A stretch of DNA of 64,000 nucleotides from Candidatus Kuenenia stuttgartensis (GTDB lineage: Bacteria > Gemmatimonadota > Gemmatimonadetes > Gemmatimonadales > Gemmatimonadaceae). Under the pieces are notes generated by a model, which was not told the origin of the DNA, searched no databases, and was given only the letters and a program-made list of their open reading frames with translations. The position numbers and the translations under genes are program-made. How positions within the stretch are numbered: the stretch's first letter is position 1; each line of letters starts with the position of its first letter. This document shows, piece by piece, positions 45,317 through 54,055 of the stretch. The stretch covers positions 1 to 64,000 of the forward strand of contig CALQGY020000001.1 in the NCBI GenBank assembly GCA_943330235.2. The letters are read 5' to 3'.

Positions 45317-45388
45317 AGCGACCGATCTCCGGACCGACCGAGCGACCGACTGAGCGACCGTCTCAGCGACCGACTGAGGGACCAACCG
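45317..45388. repeat. Six 12-bp repeat units running over the phosphatidyltransferase stop codon
   Basis: Phase-locked 12-bp units (AGCGACCGACTG, AGCGACCGTCTC and variants) extend from the intergenic region into the last codons of the gene at 45363-45923, whose stop lies inside a unit. Confidence 0.85.
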
Positions 45389-45923
45389 GTGTACTGGCCG
45401 TGCGCACGCGTTCGCGCCACAGCATCAGCGTGTAGTCGACGGTGGCGCCGACGCCGAGGAGCGCCACGACTACGACCAACCACGTCACGAGCGAGGGCAG
45501 CAGCAGCACCGCGAGAAACGTGAGCAGTTGGGCCACGGTCACGGCCTTGCCGATCAGGCGCGCCTTGAACGGAATGGGCCGCAACCAACTCACGGTGCGC
45601 GCCACGAAAAACCCGATCACCGACATCACATCGCGGAACATGATGGCCGTCGCCTGCCACGCGCTGAACTGGCCGCCCAGCACAAAGCTGATCACGACCC
45701 CCAGCACAAACAGCCGATCCGCGACCGGATCGAGCAACGCGCCAAACCGCGACACCACTTTCGTGCGGCGCGCGAGCCAGCCGTCGAGAAAATCCGTGAG
45801 GGACGCAATGCCGATGAGCGCCAACCGCGTCGGCACCGCGTCGGACGCCACAAAGCCCACCGCCAGCGCTACGCGCGAGCTGGAGACAAGATTGGGCAGC
45901 GTGAAGAGTGTCGGCCTCGCCAT
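45363..45923 (-). CDS. pgsA: CDP-alcohol phosphatidyltransferase (PgsA-like)
   Basis: From ATG 45923 (MARPTLFTLPNLVSSSR) the product is 186 residues; the track start adds an unlikely 35-residue leader. The full CDP-alcohol phosphotransferase motif is present as DFLDGWLARRTKVVSRFGALLDPVADR (D44, D47-G48, A51-R52, G61, D65, D69). Five to six membrane helices follow the family plan. PgsA makes phosphatidylglycerol phosphate from CDP-diacylglycerol and glycerol-3-phosphate. Other family members use inositol, serine or cardiolipin precursors, so the exact alcohol is a best guess. Its 3' end is built from the 12-bp repeat. Confidence 0.85.
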   Translation of the reverse strand: MARPTLFTLPNLVSSSRVALAVGFVASDAVPTRLALIGIASLTDFLDGWLARRTKVVSRFGALLDPVADRLFVLGVVISFVLGGQFSAWQATAIMFRDVMSVIGFFVARTVSWLRPIPFKARLIGKAVTVAQLLTFLAVLLLPSLVTWLVVVVALLGVGATVDYTLMLWRERVRTASTPVGPSVGR

Positions 45924-46117
45924 GATGGATATTACGCGAAGACCGGTCGACGGGGCCAGCGACGGACCCGACGATATCTCGCCACACGACACATCCGGTA
46001 ACACCACCGGTAACACATCCGGTGTCACCGCCGAGAATTCGTCAGCGTGCGGGCCGCGCTAACCCGCGGTCTCGCCGCACACCTGCCGGATCCCTCGGAT
46101 GGGGTTATCCTGCGTAC

Positions 46118-46483
46118 ATGAGGGCGCCGGAAGCGGTAACCGTAGTTCACTTAATGGCCGAGCTCACCGGAATTCCGTCGGCGCAGCTGCACGACCGTGC
46201 GCTGCTCGGCGGGCTGCTCATCGCGGCAGCGGGCGCGGCGGGCATTCATGCCGCCCATCCGCCGCTCATTCGCAGCCATGATGCGCGCGGCGTCGATGCG
46301 TTGTTGCTCCTCGACGGCGGACACGCTGCCGTGCATGCCCATGCGCCGCAGAGCACTCTGCTGCTCGATTTCCTCGCGCCGGAGCCCATCGAACTCGCTC
46401 GCGCACTGGACGTCTTCACGCGACGCCTCATGCCACGCGCCGTCTCGGCGGAGCGCATCGTGCGCGTCGGGCGGACCGCGTGA
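46118..46483 (+). CDS. SpeD-fold protein (AdoMet decarboxylase-like) lacking the catalytic serine and cysteine
   Basis: From ATG 46118 the product is 121 residues, the length of bacterial SpeD. It aligns by eye with S-adenosylmethionine decarboxylase through VDALLLLDGGHAAVHAHAPQSTLLLDFLAPEP, equivalent to the family's [28 protein letters not shown]. The SESH self-cleavage site is DGGH, so the serine that becomes the pyruvoyl cofactor is Gly68. The FTCG cysteine is replaced by FLAP. The two histidines are kept. It cannot process in the usual way and is probably a non-decarboxylating relative, for example a ligand-binding protein. No speE lies next to it. Confidence 0.65.
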   Translation: MRAPEAVTVVHLMAELTGIPSAQLHDRALLGGLLIAAAGAAGIHAAHPPLIRSHDARGVDALLLLDGGHAAVHAHAPQSTLLLDFLAPEPIELARALDVFTRRLMPRAVSAERIVRVGRTA

Positions 46484-46510
46484 TCCGTGCAGGCGCTCTG
46501 CGTAACCGAC

Positions 46511-46618
46511 GTGTCATTCATCGTGTCATCGCGCGTGTCATTCATCGTGTCATCGCGCGTGTGATTCATCGTGTCATTGCGCGTGTCATTCATCGCGACC
46601 CGCATCGCGACCCGCGCG
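46511..46618. repeat. Nine 12-bp tandem repeats upstream of the membrane protein gene
   Basis: Nine contiguous 12-bp units alternate between GTGTCATTCATC and GTGTCATCGCGC types and end with GCGACCCGCATC and GCGACCCGCGCG. The array fills the gap between the SpeD-like gene and the gene at 46629. Confidence 0.92.
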
Positions 46619-46628
46619 TGAGTCCCCG

Positions 46629-48359
46629 GTGAATCTGCCGTTCGATCCGCTGGCTGTCGCCCAACTGGCCCCGCTGACCCTGATGGTGGCGGTCGCGGTG
46701 CTGTCGTGGGACATCCTGCTCGCCGGCTGGATGGCGGCCCAACGACAGGCACCGCGTGTCTTCACGCAGTTGACCAGCCTCTGCGGACTCCTGGTCGCGC
46801 CGGCAGTCGTCGTCGCCATTGCCTCTGGTACGGAATCGGGCGCCCGCACCGTGTCGGGGATCGCGTGGCTGCTGCCTGCCGTCTGCTTCGCCTTCGTGCT
46901 GCAGGTGTTCTACGCGATGAGTGTGCGGTTGGTCTCGCCGGTCGTCGCGGCCCCCATTCTGGTGTACAACATCGTGCTGGCCGCCGTCGCGACCGGCGAT
47001 TTCCTCGTGACGTGGCACGGTTCGGCACCGCTGGTGCTGCAGGCCGCCGTCGCGGCGCGCGATACACTCGTGGGCATGACCGTTGGACGCGCGTCGCTCG
47101 TCTCGCCGTTTGCGATCCTCGTCCCCATTATCGCGCCCGCATATCCCGCTCGGTGGCGACTGACCGCACTGACCCGCGCCGTCTTGGTGCTCGCGGCCGC
47201 CACCGTGACCACGCTCCTCGTCATCGAATGGCCCCGCGGCGTGGCAGCGGTGCGCAGTTACGAGCGCGCCGCGAGAGTGCCCATGCAGGCACGGCCGCGC
47301 GGCGATTTCGCGATGGGCATGCGATTCCTCCCGGTACTGGGTGGCCCCCCGCCGGCGCGCGCGGTGAAAGCCGACCGCACGCTCGTCGAGCAGTATGCGC
47401 CGGATGTCCTGCTGGTCGTGCTCGACGAGGACGGCACGCGTGGTCCGGCCCTCGATTCGCTCGCTCGCGTCCTCGAACCGATGCGCGCCGACAGCACACG
47501 CAGTGGTTCTCTCAGTGGCACTCGCAATGACACTCGCATCGCCGTGGCGCTCCATCACGGCCGACAGCCGGCGCCCGCCGATGATCCGGCGCGTCTGGCC
47601 TCCCTCGAACGCGTGTTACGGCGCCTCCGCCCCGATGTGCTCTTTCCCGCCATCGACGACCCGATCCCCGCGGTGCTCCCCTCGCGCGCGCCCAGCGTGA
47701 GTTGGTGGCGCCTGTTGATTCGGACCAGCAGCACCCTCCGCGACCGGGTGCGCCCCGCCACGCGCATCGGCATCGCGCTCTCTCATCTCGACACCCGCGA
47801 TAGCGCGATCTATGCGATGGCGATGGAGAACGCGCAGGTCTCGGTGGTCGGGGCGGCGATCTATCCGTCGTTTTCCGGACTGCCCGGCATTGACGCACGC
47901 CTGCGTGCCCTCGATCGGTGGCATGCACAGATCACGACGAAGTTCGCAACGCAACGCGCAACGCAACTCGCATCGCAACTCGCATCGCAACTCGCAACGC
48001 AACGCGCGGCGCAGGACCGCGTGCCGCTGACCACCACCACCTGGCTGGTGAACGTAGGCGGACTCCCCCACGCGCACGGGGACGCGTCACAGCTCGCGGC
48101 CATGCGGCAGTCGCTCGCCTGGGGCTCGCGGCGCGCGTGGGTGTCCGCCGTCATTCTGGGCGAACCCGCCGACTACGACGGCCCCTTCGGCATTCGCTCC
48201 GCGAACGGGCGCATCCGCATGGCCTGGGCGCCGCTCGCCGCCGCCGCCCGCGCCATGCGCGACGTACAAAGCGACGTCCCGAATAGCGTGTCGAATAGCG
48301 TGCCGAATGGCGTCCCGAATACCGTCCCAGACAGCGTCACGAACAACGAGCCGCGCTGA
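46629..48359 (+). CDS. Multi-helix membrane protein of unknown function with repeat-built segments
   Basis: The GTG start gives 576 residues. The N-terminal 200 residues hold about six membrane helices. The rest is a soluble region of unknown fold with VLLVVLDEDGTRGPALDSL near 265 and a later TWLVNVGGLPHAHGDASQLAAMRQSLAWGSRRAWVSAVILG. I recognise no family. Two in-frame 12-bp arrays encode 4-residue repeats: ATQR/ASQL (codons at 47946-48017) and VPNS/VPNG at the extreme C-terminus (48276-48347), the latter ending almost at the stop. Another array lies directly upstream. The gene is convergent with an M16 peptidase gene 10 bp away. Confidence 0.7.
   Translation: MNLPFDPLAVAQLAPLTLMVAVAVLSWDILLAGWMAAQRQAPRVFTQLTSLCGLLVAPAVVVAIASGTESGARTVSGIAWLLPAVCFAFVLQVFYAMSVRLVSPVVAAPILVYNIVLAAVATGDFLVTWHGSAPLVLQAAVAARDTLVGMTVGRASLVSPFAILVPIIAPAYPARWRLTALTRAVLVLAAATVTTLLVIEWPRGVAAVRSYERAARVPMQARPRGDFAMGMRFLPVLGGPPPARAVKADRTLVEQYAPDVLLVVLDEDGTRGPALDSLARVLEPMRADSTRSGSLSGTRNDTRIAVALHHGRQPAPADDPARLASLERVLRRLRPDVLFPAIDDPIPAVLPSRAPSVSWWRLLIRTSSTLRDRVRPATRIGIALSHLDTRDSAIYAMAMENAQVSVVGAAIYPSFSGLPGIDARLRALDRWHAQITTKFATQRATQLASQLASQLATQRAAQDRVPLTTTTWLVNVGGLPHAHGDASQLAAMRQSLAWGSRRAWVSAVILGEPADYDGPFGIRSANGRIRMAWAPLAAAARAMRDVQSDVPNSVSNSVPNGVPNTVPDSVTNNEPR
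47946..48017 (+). repeat. Six in-frame 12-bp repeats (ATQR/ASQL units)
   Basis: Six 12-bp units such as GCATCGCAACTC encode ATQR, ATQL, ASQL, ASQL, ATQR and AAQD within the unknown membrane protein. Confidence 0.9.
48276..48347 (+). repeat. Six in-frame 12-bp repeats at the C-terminus (VPNS-type units)
   Basis: The units GTCCCGAATAGC, GTGTCGAATAGC and similar encode VPNS, VSNS, VPNG, VPNT, VPDS and VTNN, reaching to one unit before the stop codon. Confidence 0.9.
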
Positions 48360-48369
48360 GACGACGGCG

Positions 48370-51090
48370 TCAGAGCGTCGGGCCGCGTACCACCCCTTCG
48401 ATCACCCGCGACGGATCGAAGTAGCGCTCCGCCAGCGCCCGCACATCCGCCGCGGTCACCGCGGCGATCTGTCGGTCGAACGCGGCCCGCTCTTCAAGAC
48501 CCGCGCCAAACAACCAGGCGTCCACCGCGTCGCCAAGCACGGCGCTGCCAGACTGCTGACTGATGGCGTGGGTCCCGATGAGGTACTGCTGCGCCCGTTC
48601 CAACTCCTCGCGCGTGACATCCTGCTCGCGGAATTTCGCAAACTCGCGCAGCAACCCGTCCCGGGCCTCGTCTTCGCGCGACGGTGACGTGGCGATGTAC
48701 GCGGCAAAGGCGCCGCCGGCACGTCGTTCCACGGGGAACGCCGACACGGTGTAGGCCAAGGACTGCTTGTCGCGCAGCTGCTCAAAGAATCGTCCACCCA
48801 GCCCGCTCGCGATGGCCGACAACACACTGGCCGCGAAACGCGCCGGATCGTGGCGCGACGGCCCCGGAAAGAGCAACGCCAACGCCGTCTGCTGCTTGTC
48901 GCGCGCATCCGCGACGCGCGTGCCAACGGTGGGCCAGACGGCATCCGGCGGCACGGGGTCGGCGCGATACTGCAGACGTGGGAATTCGCGCGCGAGCCGA
49001 GCCATCGTCTCGGCGGGATCCACGTCGCCCACCACGGCAATGACGGTGGCGCCTTCCAGCACGTGCGCCGCATGGAACGCACGCACGGCCGCTACATCCA
49101 GCGCGGCAATCGACTCCGGCGTGCCAATAACCGTGCGCGCGTACGGGTGTGACCCGTAGGCGGCCAACGTCGCCAACCGCATTGGCCACCGGTACATGTC
49201 ATCGCGCAGTCGCGTGACGTCCGCCAAGGCCAGCGAGCGCTCCGTCGCGACGCCCTCGTCTGGGAACGTCGGGTGCTGCGTGACGTCTGCCAGCAGCGCG
49301 ATGGCGGTGGCCAGGTGTCGGACCGGGACGGACAACGACCACCCAAGGCTCTCCAACCCCGCCGACACGCCGATGCTCCCCCCCAACTCTTCCGCGGCCT
49401 CGGCGATCTGCGCGCCCGTGCGCGTCGTCGTGCCCTTGAGCATTGCGTGAGCCGTGAGGCGAGCCAGTCCTTCGCTCGCGACCGGTTCGATGCCGCTGCC
49501 ACCGCGCTGTGCGACCGCCACCGTCGCCAACGGCGCCCCCGGGCGCGGCAGGATCAAGACGGTTACACCGGTGGACAGTTCCGCCACGTGTACCCCGTCG
49601 ATCACGCGGGCATCGGTGTAGGGGGCAGACACCGCGGTCGCCAACCCCTCGCCAGCGGTCGGCGAATCGTCGCGCGTGACCTCGCTCGTTGCGCCCTCGG
49701 TCGAGCCCTCGGTCGAGCCCTCGGTCGAGCCCTCGTCGGTGGCGCTCCACGACGCGCGCCGAGCGCCCGCGTCGTGATCCAGCCACTCGCGCATGCGGTC
49801 CACGTCGTCGGTGAGCGGCTCGGCGTCATGCGGCCGATAGCTCACCACCGAGGCCTGCGCGGGATCGAGGTGCGCCTGCAGCGCGTCGTGCACCTGCGCC
49901 GGGGACGTGGAGAGCAGCCGATCGTAGTAGGTCGCCGCACGCTCGAGGCCCCCGTCGGCCTCCCACATCGCGAGGTACGACGCCTGCCCATCCATCGATT
50001 CGAGTTGCCGCAACCAGCGCGCTTCGAGAATGCGCTGCGCGCGCACCACCTCATGCGCCCCGACGCCGGCATCGCGCGCCGCCTGCACTTCGCGCCACAT
50101 CTGTTGCGCGGCGGGCCGTGCCTGCGCGCCGGGCGCCTCGCCGTGCACCACGAAGACCCCGACGTCGCCCGACGTGTAGTGCCATGCCGACACCGACGAC
50201 GCCAACTGCCGGTCCCGCACCGCCCGATACAATCGAGACGCGCGCCCCGTGCCCAGCACCACGCCAGCCACGTCGAGCGTGGGCGTATCGACGTGCTGCA
50301 TGTTGGGCGCGCGCCAACCGAAGGCGATCTGCTGCTGCGCGATATCCCCCGACCAGTCGCGCGCGCGGAATCCGGGCGACGCGACTTCGATGGGCCCCGC
50401 GACCCGCGGCACCGGCGCGTCACTCAGCGTCCCGTAGCGCGCACGGACCGCCGCACGCACGGTCTCGGGATCGACGTCGCCGACAATGGACAGGATGGTG
50501 TTGGAGGGGCGATACCACGTCCGATAAAAATCGAGCAGGGCGCGCTGGGTCAGCGTGCGCAGGCCGACTTCCTCGCCGATTCGCCACCGCCGAATGCGGT
50601 GCCGATCGTGCAGCACCGCGTACAACGATTCGATCGCCACCGCGGACGGCGAGTCCTGCTTACGCTTGGCCTCCTGAATGATGACTTCGAGCTCGCGCGC
50701 GAGTTCATCGGCGTCAATCACCGAACGCGCGTAGGCGTCAAACTGGATGTCCAGTCCTCGCTCGAACGCTGCCGACGGGAGCACCGTGTAGTAGCTGGTG
50801 TGATCGTAGATCGTATGCGCGTTGAGATACCCGCCGCTGGCTTTGGTCTCACGCGCGATCTCCCCCACCCCTCGGGTGGGCGTCCCCTTGAAGAACATGT
50901 GCTCCAACACGTGCGCGATCCCGACGATGTCATCGGACTCGTCGAAGTAGCCGGTCTTCACGTACGTGACGATGGAGACCACCGGTGCGGAGCGATCTCG
51001 TCGCACGAGCACGGTCAATCCGTTCGCCAGCACATCGCGCGTCGTTTCGCGGTGCAGCGCGAGCGCCGCCCCGGTGGTCATCGTCGTCAT
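48370..51090 (-). CDS. Double-domain M16 (insulinase/pitrilysin-type) zinc metallopeptidase
   Basis: The 906-residue product has two M16 halves. The first has the inverted zinc motif HVLEH (60-64) with Glu140 in EVIIQEAKRK as the third ligand, so it should be active. The second half (about 500-890) lacks the HxxEH motif and is the usual non-catalytic partner. The linker between them contains STEG repeats from a 12-bp DNA array plus acidic residues. No signal peptide is evident at the chosen ATG, unlike many periplasmic members. M16 clamshell enzymes degrade peptides or process precursors. The substrate is unknown. Confidence 0.9.
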   Translation of the reverse strand: MTTMTTGAALALHRETTRDVLANGLTVLVRRDRSAPVVSIVTYVKTGYFDESDDIVGIAHVLEHMFFKGTPTRGVGEIARETKASGGYLNAHTIYDHTSYYTVLPSAAFERGLDIQFDAYARSVIDADELARELEVIIQEAKRKQDSPSAVAIESLYAVLHDRHRIRRWRIGEEVGLRTLTQRALLDFYRTWYRPSNTILSIVGDVDPETVRAAVRARYGTLSDAPVPRVAGPIEVASPGFRARDWSGDIAQQQIAFGWRAPNMQHVDTPTLDVAGVVLGTGRASRLYRAVRDRQLASSVSAWHYTSGDVGVFVVHGEAPGAQARPAAQQMWREVQAARDAGVGAHEVVRAQRILEARWLRQLESMDGQASYLAMWEADGGLERAATYYDRLLSTSPAQVHDALQAHLDPAQASVVSYRPHDAEPLTDDVDRMREWLDHDAGARRASWSATDEGSTEGSTEGSTEGATSEVTRDDSPTAGEGLATAVSAPYTDARVIDGVHVAELSTGVTVLILPRPGAPLATVAVAQRGGSGIEPVASEGLARLTAHAMLKGTTTRTGAQIAEAAEELGGSIGVSAGLESLGWSLSVPVRHLATAIALLADVTQHPTFPDEGVATERSLALADVTRLRDDMYRWPMRLATLAAYGSHPYARTVIGTPESIAALDVAAVRAFHAAHVLEGATVIAVVGDVDPAETMARLAREFPRLQYRADPVPPDAVWPTVGTRVADARDKQQTALALLFPGPSRHDPARFAASVLSAIASGLGGRFFEQLRDKQSLAYTVSAFPVERRAGGAFAAYIATSPSREDEARDGLLREFAKFREQDVTREELERAQQYLIGTHAISQQSGSAVLGDAVDAWLFGAGLEERAAFDRQIAAVTAADVRALAERYFDPSRVIEGVVRGPTL
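49691..49738 (-). repeat. Four in-frame 12-bp repeats in the M16 linker
   Basis: Four units of GAGCCCTCGGTC or near-identical sequence (plus strand) encode STEG repeats on the minus strand, in the linker between the two peptidase halves. Confidence 0.9.
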
Positions 51091-51191
51091 AGTCTGTGCG
51101 CAGGGGTCGCGGCCACGCAGCGACCGGAGCGTCGTCCGGCCGCGTGGGTACCGCTCGATGATGGCTCGGTTACGGCTTGATGGCTGCTCGT

Positions 51192-52367
51192 CTACCGCTC
51201 GATGCGCAGCAATCCGGCATTCGCGCTTTCGCGCAGGAAGACTTCGGGCGCGTGCGAGGCGATGCGCAGTCCGGTCGCCCCGTAGTGTCGGCGCGCCTCG
51301 AGCGCCATGTATTCATCCAGCGGGCGCCCGGCATCACGTGCGTCGCGCAGCGCCTCGACGATCTCCTCCCACGTGCCCTCAAAGGCGCTGCCATCACGCA
51401 TCACGACACGATGCAGGCCGTTGGGGGCCAGCACGTCGGACGACGAGACGGACCCGAGGGACTCGGTGGGCGCATCATCATCCTGATGTTGCTGAGCGAG
51501 CCCCGACAACAGCCCGCCCAGCGTCGCCAATTGATCCTGCGCGTCGGAGGCATCCTCCCCGTGCTCCTGCTCCATCATCCGCTGCTCGATTTCATCGAGC
51601 ATGTCGTCGATGGGGTCGGGCTCACCGGTCAACTCCACCAGACGCGCCTGCCACGGCTGCAACTCCGGGGCGTCATCGGCGAGCGCCGACGCCGACTTGC
51701 GCAGATCGATCAACCGCCAGATCCCGAGCTCATCCCAGTGATCTTCCGGCGTGGTCTTCTCGAACTCGGCCATCGCGGCATCGAGATCACCGGCATCGTA
51801 GAGCAGATTGGCGACGTAGACCCGCGCCTCACTGAATTCGGGATCCAACGCGAGCGCATGCCGCAGCGCCTGCATGGCCTCATCGTCGTGATCCAACCGA
51901 TGCTGGGCATACCCGATACAGGCGGCCGCCTCGGCCGAATCCGGCGCGTGCGTCACCGCGCGCTCGAAGAATTCCAGGGCGCGATCCGCATAGCCCTCGC
52001 GAAACAGGGCGCGGCCGATCTGCAGCATGAGTTCGACGTCATCGTCATAGCCGAGTTCGATGATGCGTTCAAAGATGCGGAGCCCGGCGTCGGCCTGTCC
52101 GAACTTGAACAGCACCTCCCCCAGCCCCGCGAGCGCATCTTCATGCTCGGGGTCGATCACCGACGCCGCCTCGAACGCGCGGCGGGCCCACGCGAATTCC
52201 TCGCGGGCCAAGCGCGCGTATCCCACGCCGACGTGTAGTTCGACCGCGTCGGGATAGAGCGCTAATCCCTCGCGCAGAAGGGCCAGCGCGTCGTCATACA
52301 GCCCTTCATCGTAAAGGGCGTGCGCGCGCTCGTCGTATTCCTCGGAACTCAGGAACGGGGTCGGCAT
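51192..52367 (-). CDS. Tetratricopeptide-repeat protein
   Basis: The 391-residue soluble protein has about six TPR units in its first 210 residues (for example ALYDEGLYDDALALLREGLALYP and VGYARLAREEFAWARRAFEAASVIDPEH). An acidic Asp/Glu/Gln-rich linker (255-300) and a C-terminal domain (about 310-391) follow, with LHRVVMRDGSAFEGTWEEIVEALRDARDAGRPLDEYMALEARRHYG. The tail does not resemble a TPR and may be a small separate domain. There is no signal peptide, so it is probably a cytoplasmic scaffold. It lies between the M16 peptidase and psuG on the same strand, but with no functional link I can support. Confidence 0.85.
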   Translation of the reverse strand: MPTPFLSSEEYDERAHALYDEGLYDDALALLREGLALYPDAVELHVGVGYARLAREEFAWARRAFEAASVIDPEHEDALAGLGEVLFKFGQADAGLRIFERIIELGYDDDVELMLQIGRALFREGYADRALEFFERAVTHAPDSAEAAACIGYAQHRLDHDDEAMQALRHALALDPEFSEARVYVANLLYDAGDLDAAMAEFEKTTPEDHWDELGIWRLIDLRKSASALADDAPELQPWQARLVELTGEPDPIDDMLDEIEQRMMEQEHGEDASDAQDQLATLGGLLSGLAQQHQDDDAPTESLGSVSSSDVLAPNGLHRVVMRDGSAFEGTWEEIVEALRDARDAGRPLDEYMALEARRHYGATGLRIASHAPEVFLRESANAGLLRIER

Positions 52368-52449
52368 CTTCTGAAATCCTCCGGAGCGAGCGGGTTACCG
52401 GATAGTACCGTGCGCTTCGTACGAAGTTCACGCTCAGCTTGCCAATTCT

Positions 52450-53373
52450 TCACCAGCGACTCGGTTGCAGCAACTCCACGGCGATCTGACCGGCCAGCCG
52501 AGCGTTGGATTCGAGCAACGCCAGGTTGGCCACGACGGAGGCCCCGTCTGTTCGACGCTGGACCTCGGCGAGAAGAAACGGCGTCACCGCCGCTCCGCGA
52601 ATACCCTGTGCGGCGGCCGCCGCGAGCGCCGCCGCCGTGGCGGCTTCGACCACGGCGGGATCGAGCGCGTACGCCTTGGGCGGCGCTTGGACGACCAACA
52701 TGGCTCCCGGGCGCCCCAAGGCGCGATGCGCCCGCCACGCACGGGCGATCTGCGCCGGCTCCTCGGCAAACGCGGACAAGGGCAGCCCTGTTCCGGTGGT
52801 GAAGAAGCCCGGCAGCTCCGGCGTCTGGTAGCCCACCACGGGGACCCCGAGGGTCTCCAGGCGTTCGAGCGTTGCTGGCAGGTCGAGAATGGACTTCGCC
52901 CCCGCACAGACAACCACGGCGCTGGTCCGCGCGAGCTCGACCAGGTCGGCGGACTCATCGAAGGGCGCATCGCGATGCACGCCGCCGATGCCGCCCGTGG
53001 CGAACACCTCAATGCCGCCCAACGCGCACAGCGCGAGCGTACCAGCCACGGTGGTCGCGCCGTCGGCCTCGTCGGCCATGGCCATCGCCAAGTCACGCGC
53101 CGACACTTTGCGCACACCCACGCGCGCCAGGAACCGTTCGAGGGTCTCCGGCTCGAGCCCCAGCACCGGGACCCCGCGATCGAGCGCGGTGATGGCCGGC
53201 GTCGCGCCAGCGCCGATCACCGCATCGCTCATCCGCTCGGCGGCTTCGCGATTGAACGGCGGCAACAGCCCCTGCGCGAGCACCGAGCTCTCCAGCGCGA
53301 CAATCGCACCGCCCCGCGCGAGCGCGGCAGATACGGCGGCGGAACAACGCGGGCGCAAGCGATTCGCAGTCAC
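52450..53373 (-). CDS. psuG: Pseudouridine-5'-phosphate glycosidase
   Basis: The 307-residue enzyme reversibly cleaves pseudouridine 5'-phosphate to uracil and ribose 5-phosphate. Family landmarks are GAIVALESSVLAQGLLPPFN (catalytic Glu region), FATGGIGGVHRDAPFDESADL with the metal-site Asp residues, VVCAGAKSILDLPATLERLE with the Schiff-base-type Lys, and VGYQTPELPGFFT. The start is GTG 53373. The usual partner psuK (pseudouridine kinase) is not next to it, which suggests a different feed of the phosphate or a kinase elsewhere. Confidence 0.94.
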   Translation of the reverse strand: MTANRLRPRCSAAVSAALARGGAIVALESSVLAQGLLPPFNREAAERMSDAVIGAGATPAITALDRGVPVLGLEPETLERFLARVGVRKVSARDLAMAMADEADGATTVAGTLALCALGGIEVFATGGIGGVHRDAPFDESADLVELARTSAVVVCAGAKSILDLPATLERLETLGVPVVGYQTPELPGFFTTGTGLPLSAFAEEPAQIARAWRAHRALGRPGAMLVVQAPPKAYALDPAVVEAATAAALAAAAAQGIRGAAVTPFLLAEVQRRTDGASVVANLALLESNARLAGQIAVELLQPSRW

Positions 53374-53581
53374 GCCCGAGTGTACTCATTGCCCTGCGAC
53401 ATGGCAACGGCGGCGTCACGCGGCGGGCGCAACTGTCACCGTCTGCCACTACGGACTCGGACAGTGTTATGCGCATCACCATCCTGCGCACTTTCCGTTC
53501 AAGAACCGCCTCGCACGAGCCGAAGAACAATCCAGACGGCAGCGCGCCTGCCACGTTCCTGTCTCACACATCAAGTCCATC

Positions 53582-53929
53582 GTGCCTGCCTCTCCCACGT
53601 CACTTAGCCGCAACGCCGTTGTTGCGTACGCGCCCCGCACCCTCGATCCGCTCGAACGCATTGTCCGTGCGTACGACCGTGCCATTGATGCCTGCGAGTC
53701 GTTCAACGTGGACGAGGCCCGTCAGGCGATCGGCCTGCTCCGTGCCGCGCTCGACCTCGACGGTCCGGCGTCACGCAGTTTCGATGCACTCTATGCGTGG
53801 TGTGAGGAAGCGGTGGACGGTCGCGATTTCGTTGGACCGGCCCGTACGTTGCGCGCCCTGCGCGATGCCTGGTGCCTGGCGGGGCAGCCCTCCCCGATCG
53901 TCACACGCAAAGACTGGCCGGTCTCCTAG
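53582..53929 (+). CDS. FliS-like small helical protein
   Basis: From GTG 53582 the product is 115 residues, the size of the flagellin chaperone FliS. The pattern matches FliS: an N-terminal SLSRNAVVAYAPRTLDPLERIVRAYDRAIDAC (FliS 'Y..n.v..asp..L...lYdgai'), a middle helix with DEARQAIGLLRAALD, and a C-terminal GPARTLRALRDAW (FliS 'l..lreaW'). No flagellar gene is nearby. The upstream track ORF runs through psuG in antisense. The match is a pattern by eye and needs a profile search. Confidence 0.55.
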   Translation: MPASPTSLSRNAVVAYAPRTLDPLERIVRAYDRAIDACESFNVDEARQAIGLLRAALDLDGPASRSFDALYAWCEEAVDGRDFVGPARTLRALRDAWCLAGQPSPIVTRKDWPVS

Positions 53930-54055
53930 CGGGTACCGGCGCACTCGGCAGGGGCTGACAGCGCCGTCCCCGCCGACCATCTTGCGGGTGGACCCGTACC
54001 ACCGCTGGCACGCGCGCCCGTGCCCCACGTAGGCCCCCGTCACGGATTCACGCGC

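Noticed and set aside
46511-46618. A coding gene with NDTM/NDTR repeats on the minus strand (track ORF 46246-46752)
   Set aside because: The 4-residue repeats are just the translation of the 12-bp array. The frame overlaps the SpeD-like gene and the membrane protein gene in antisense and has no other protein features.
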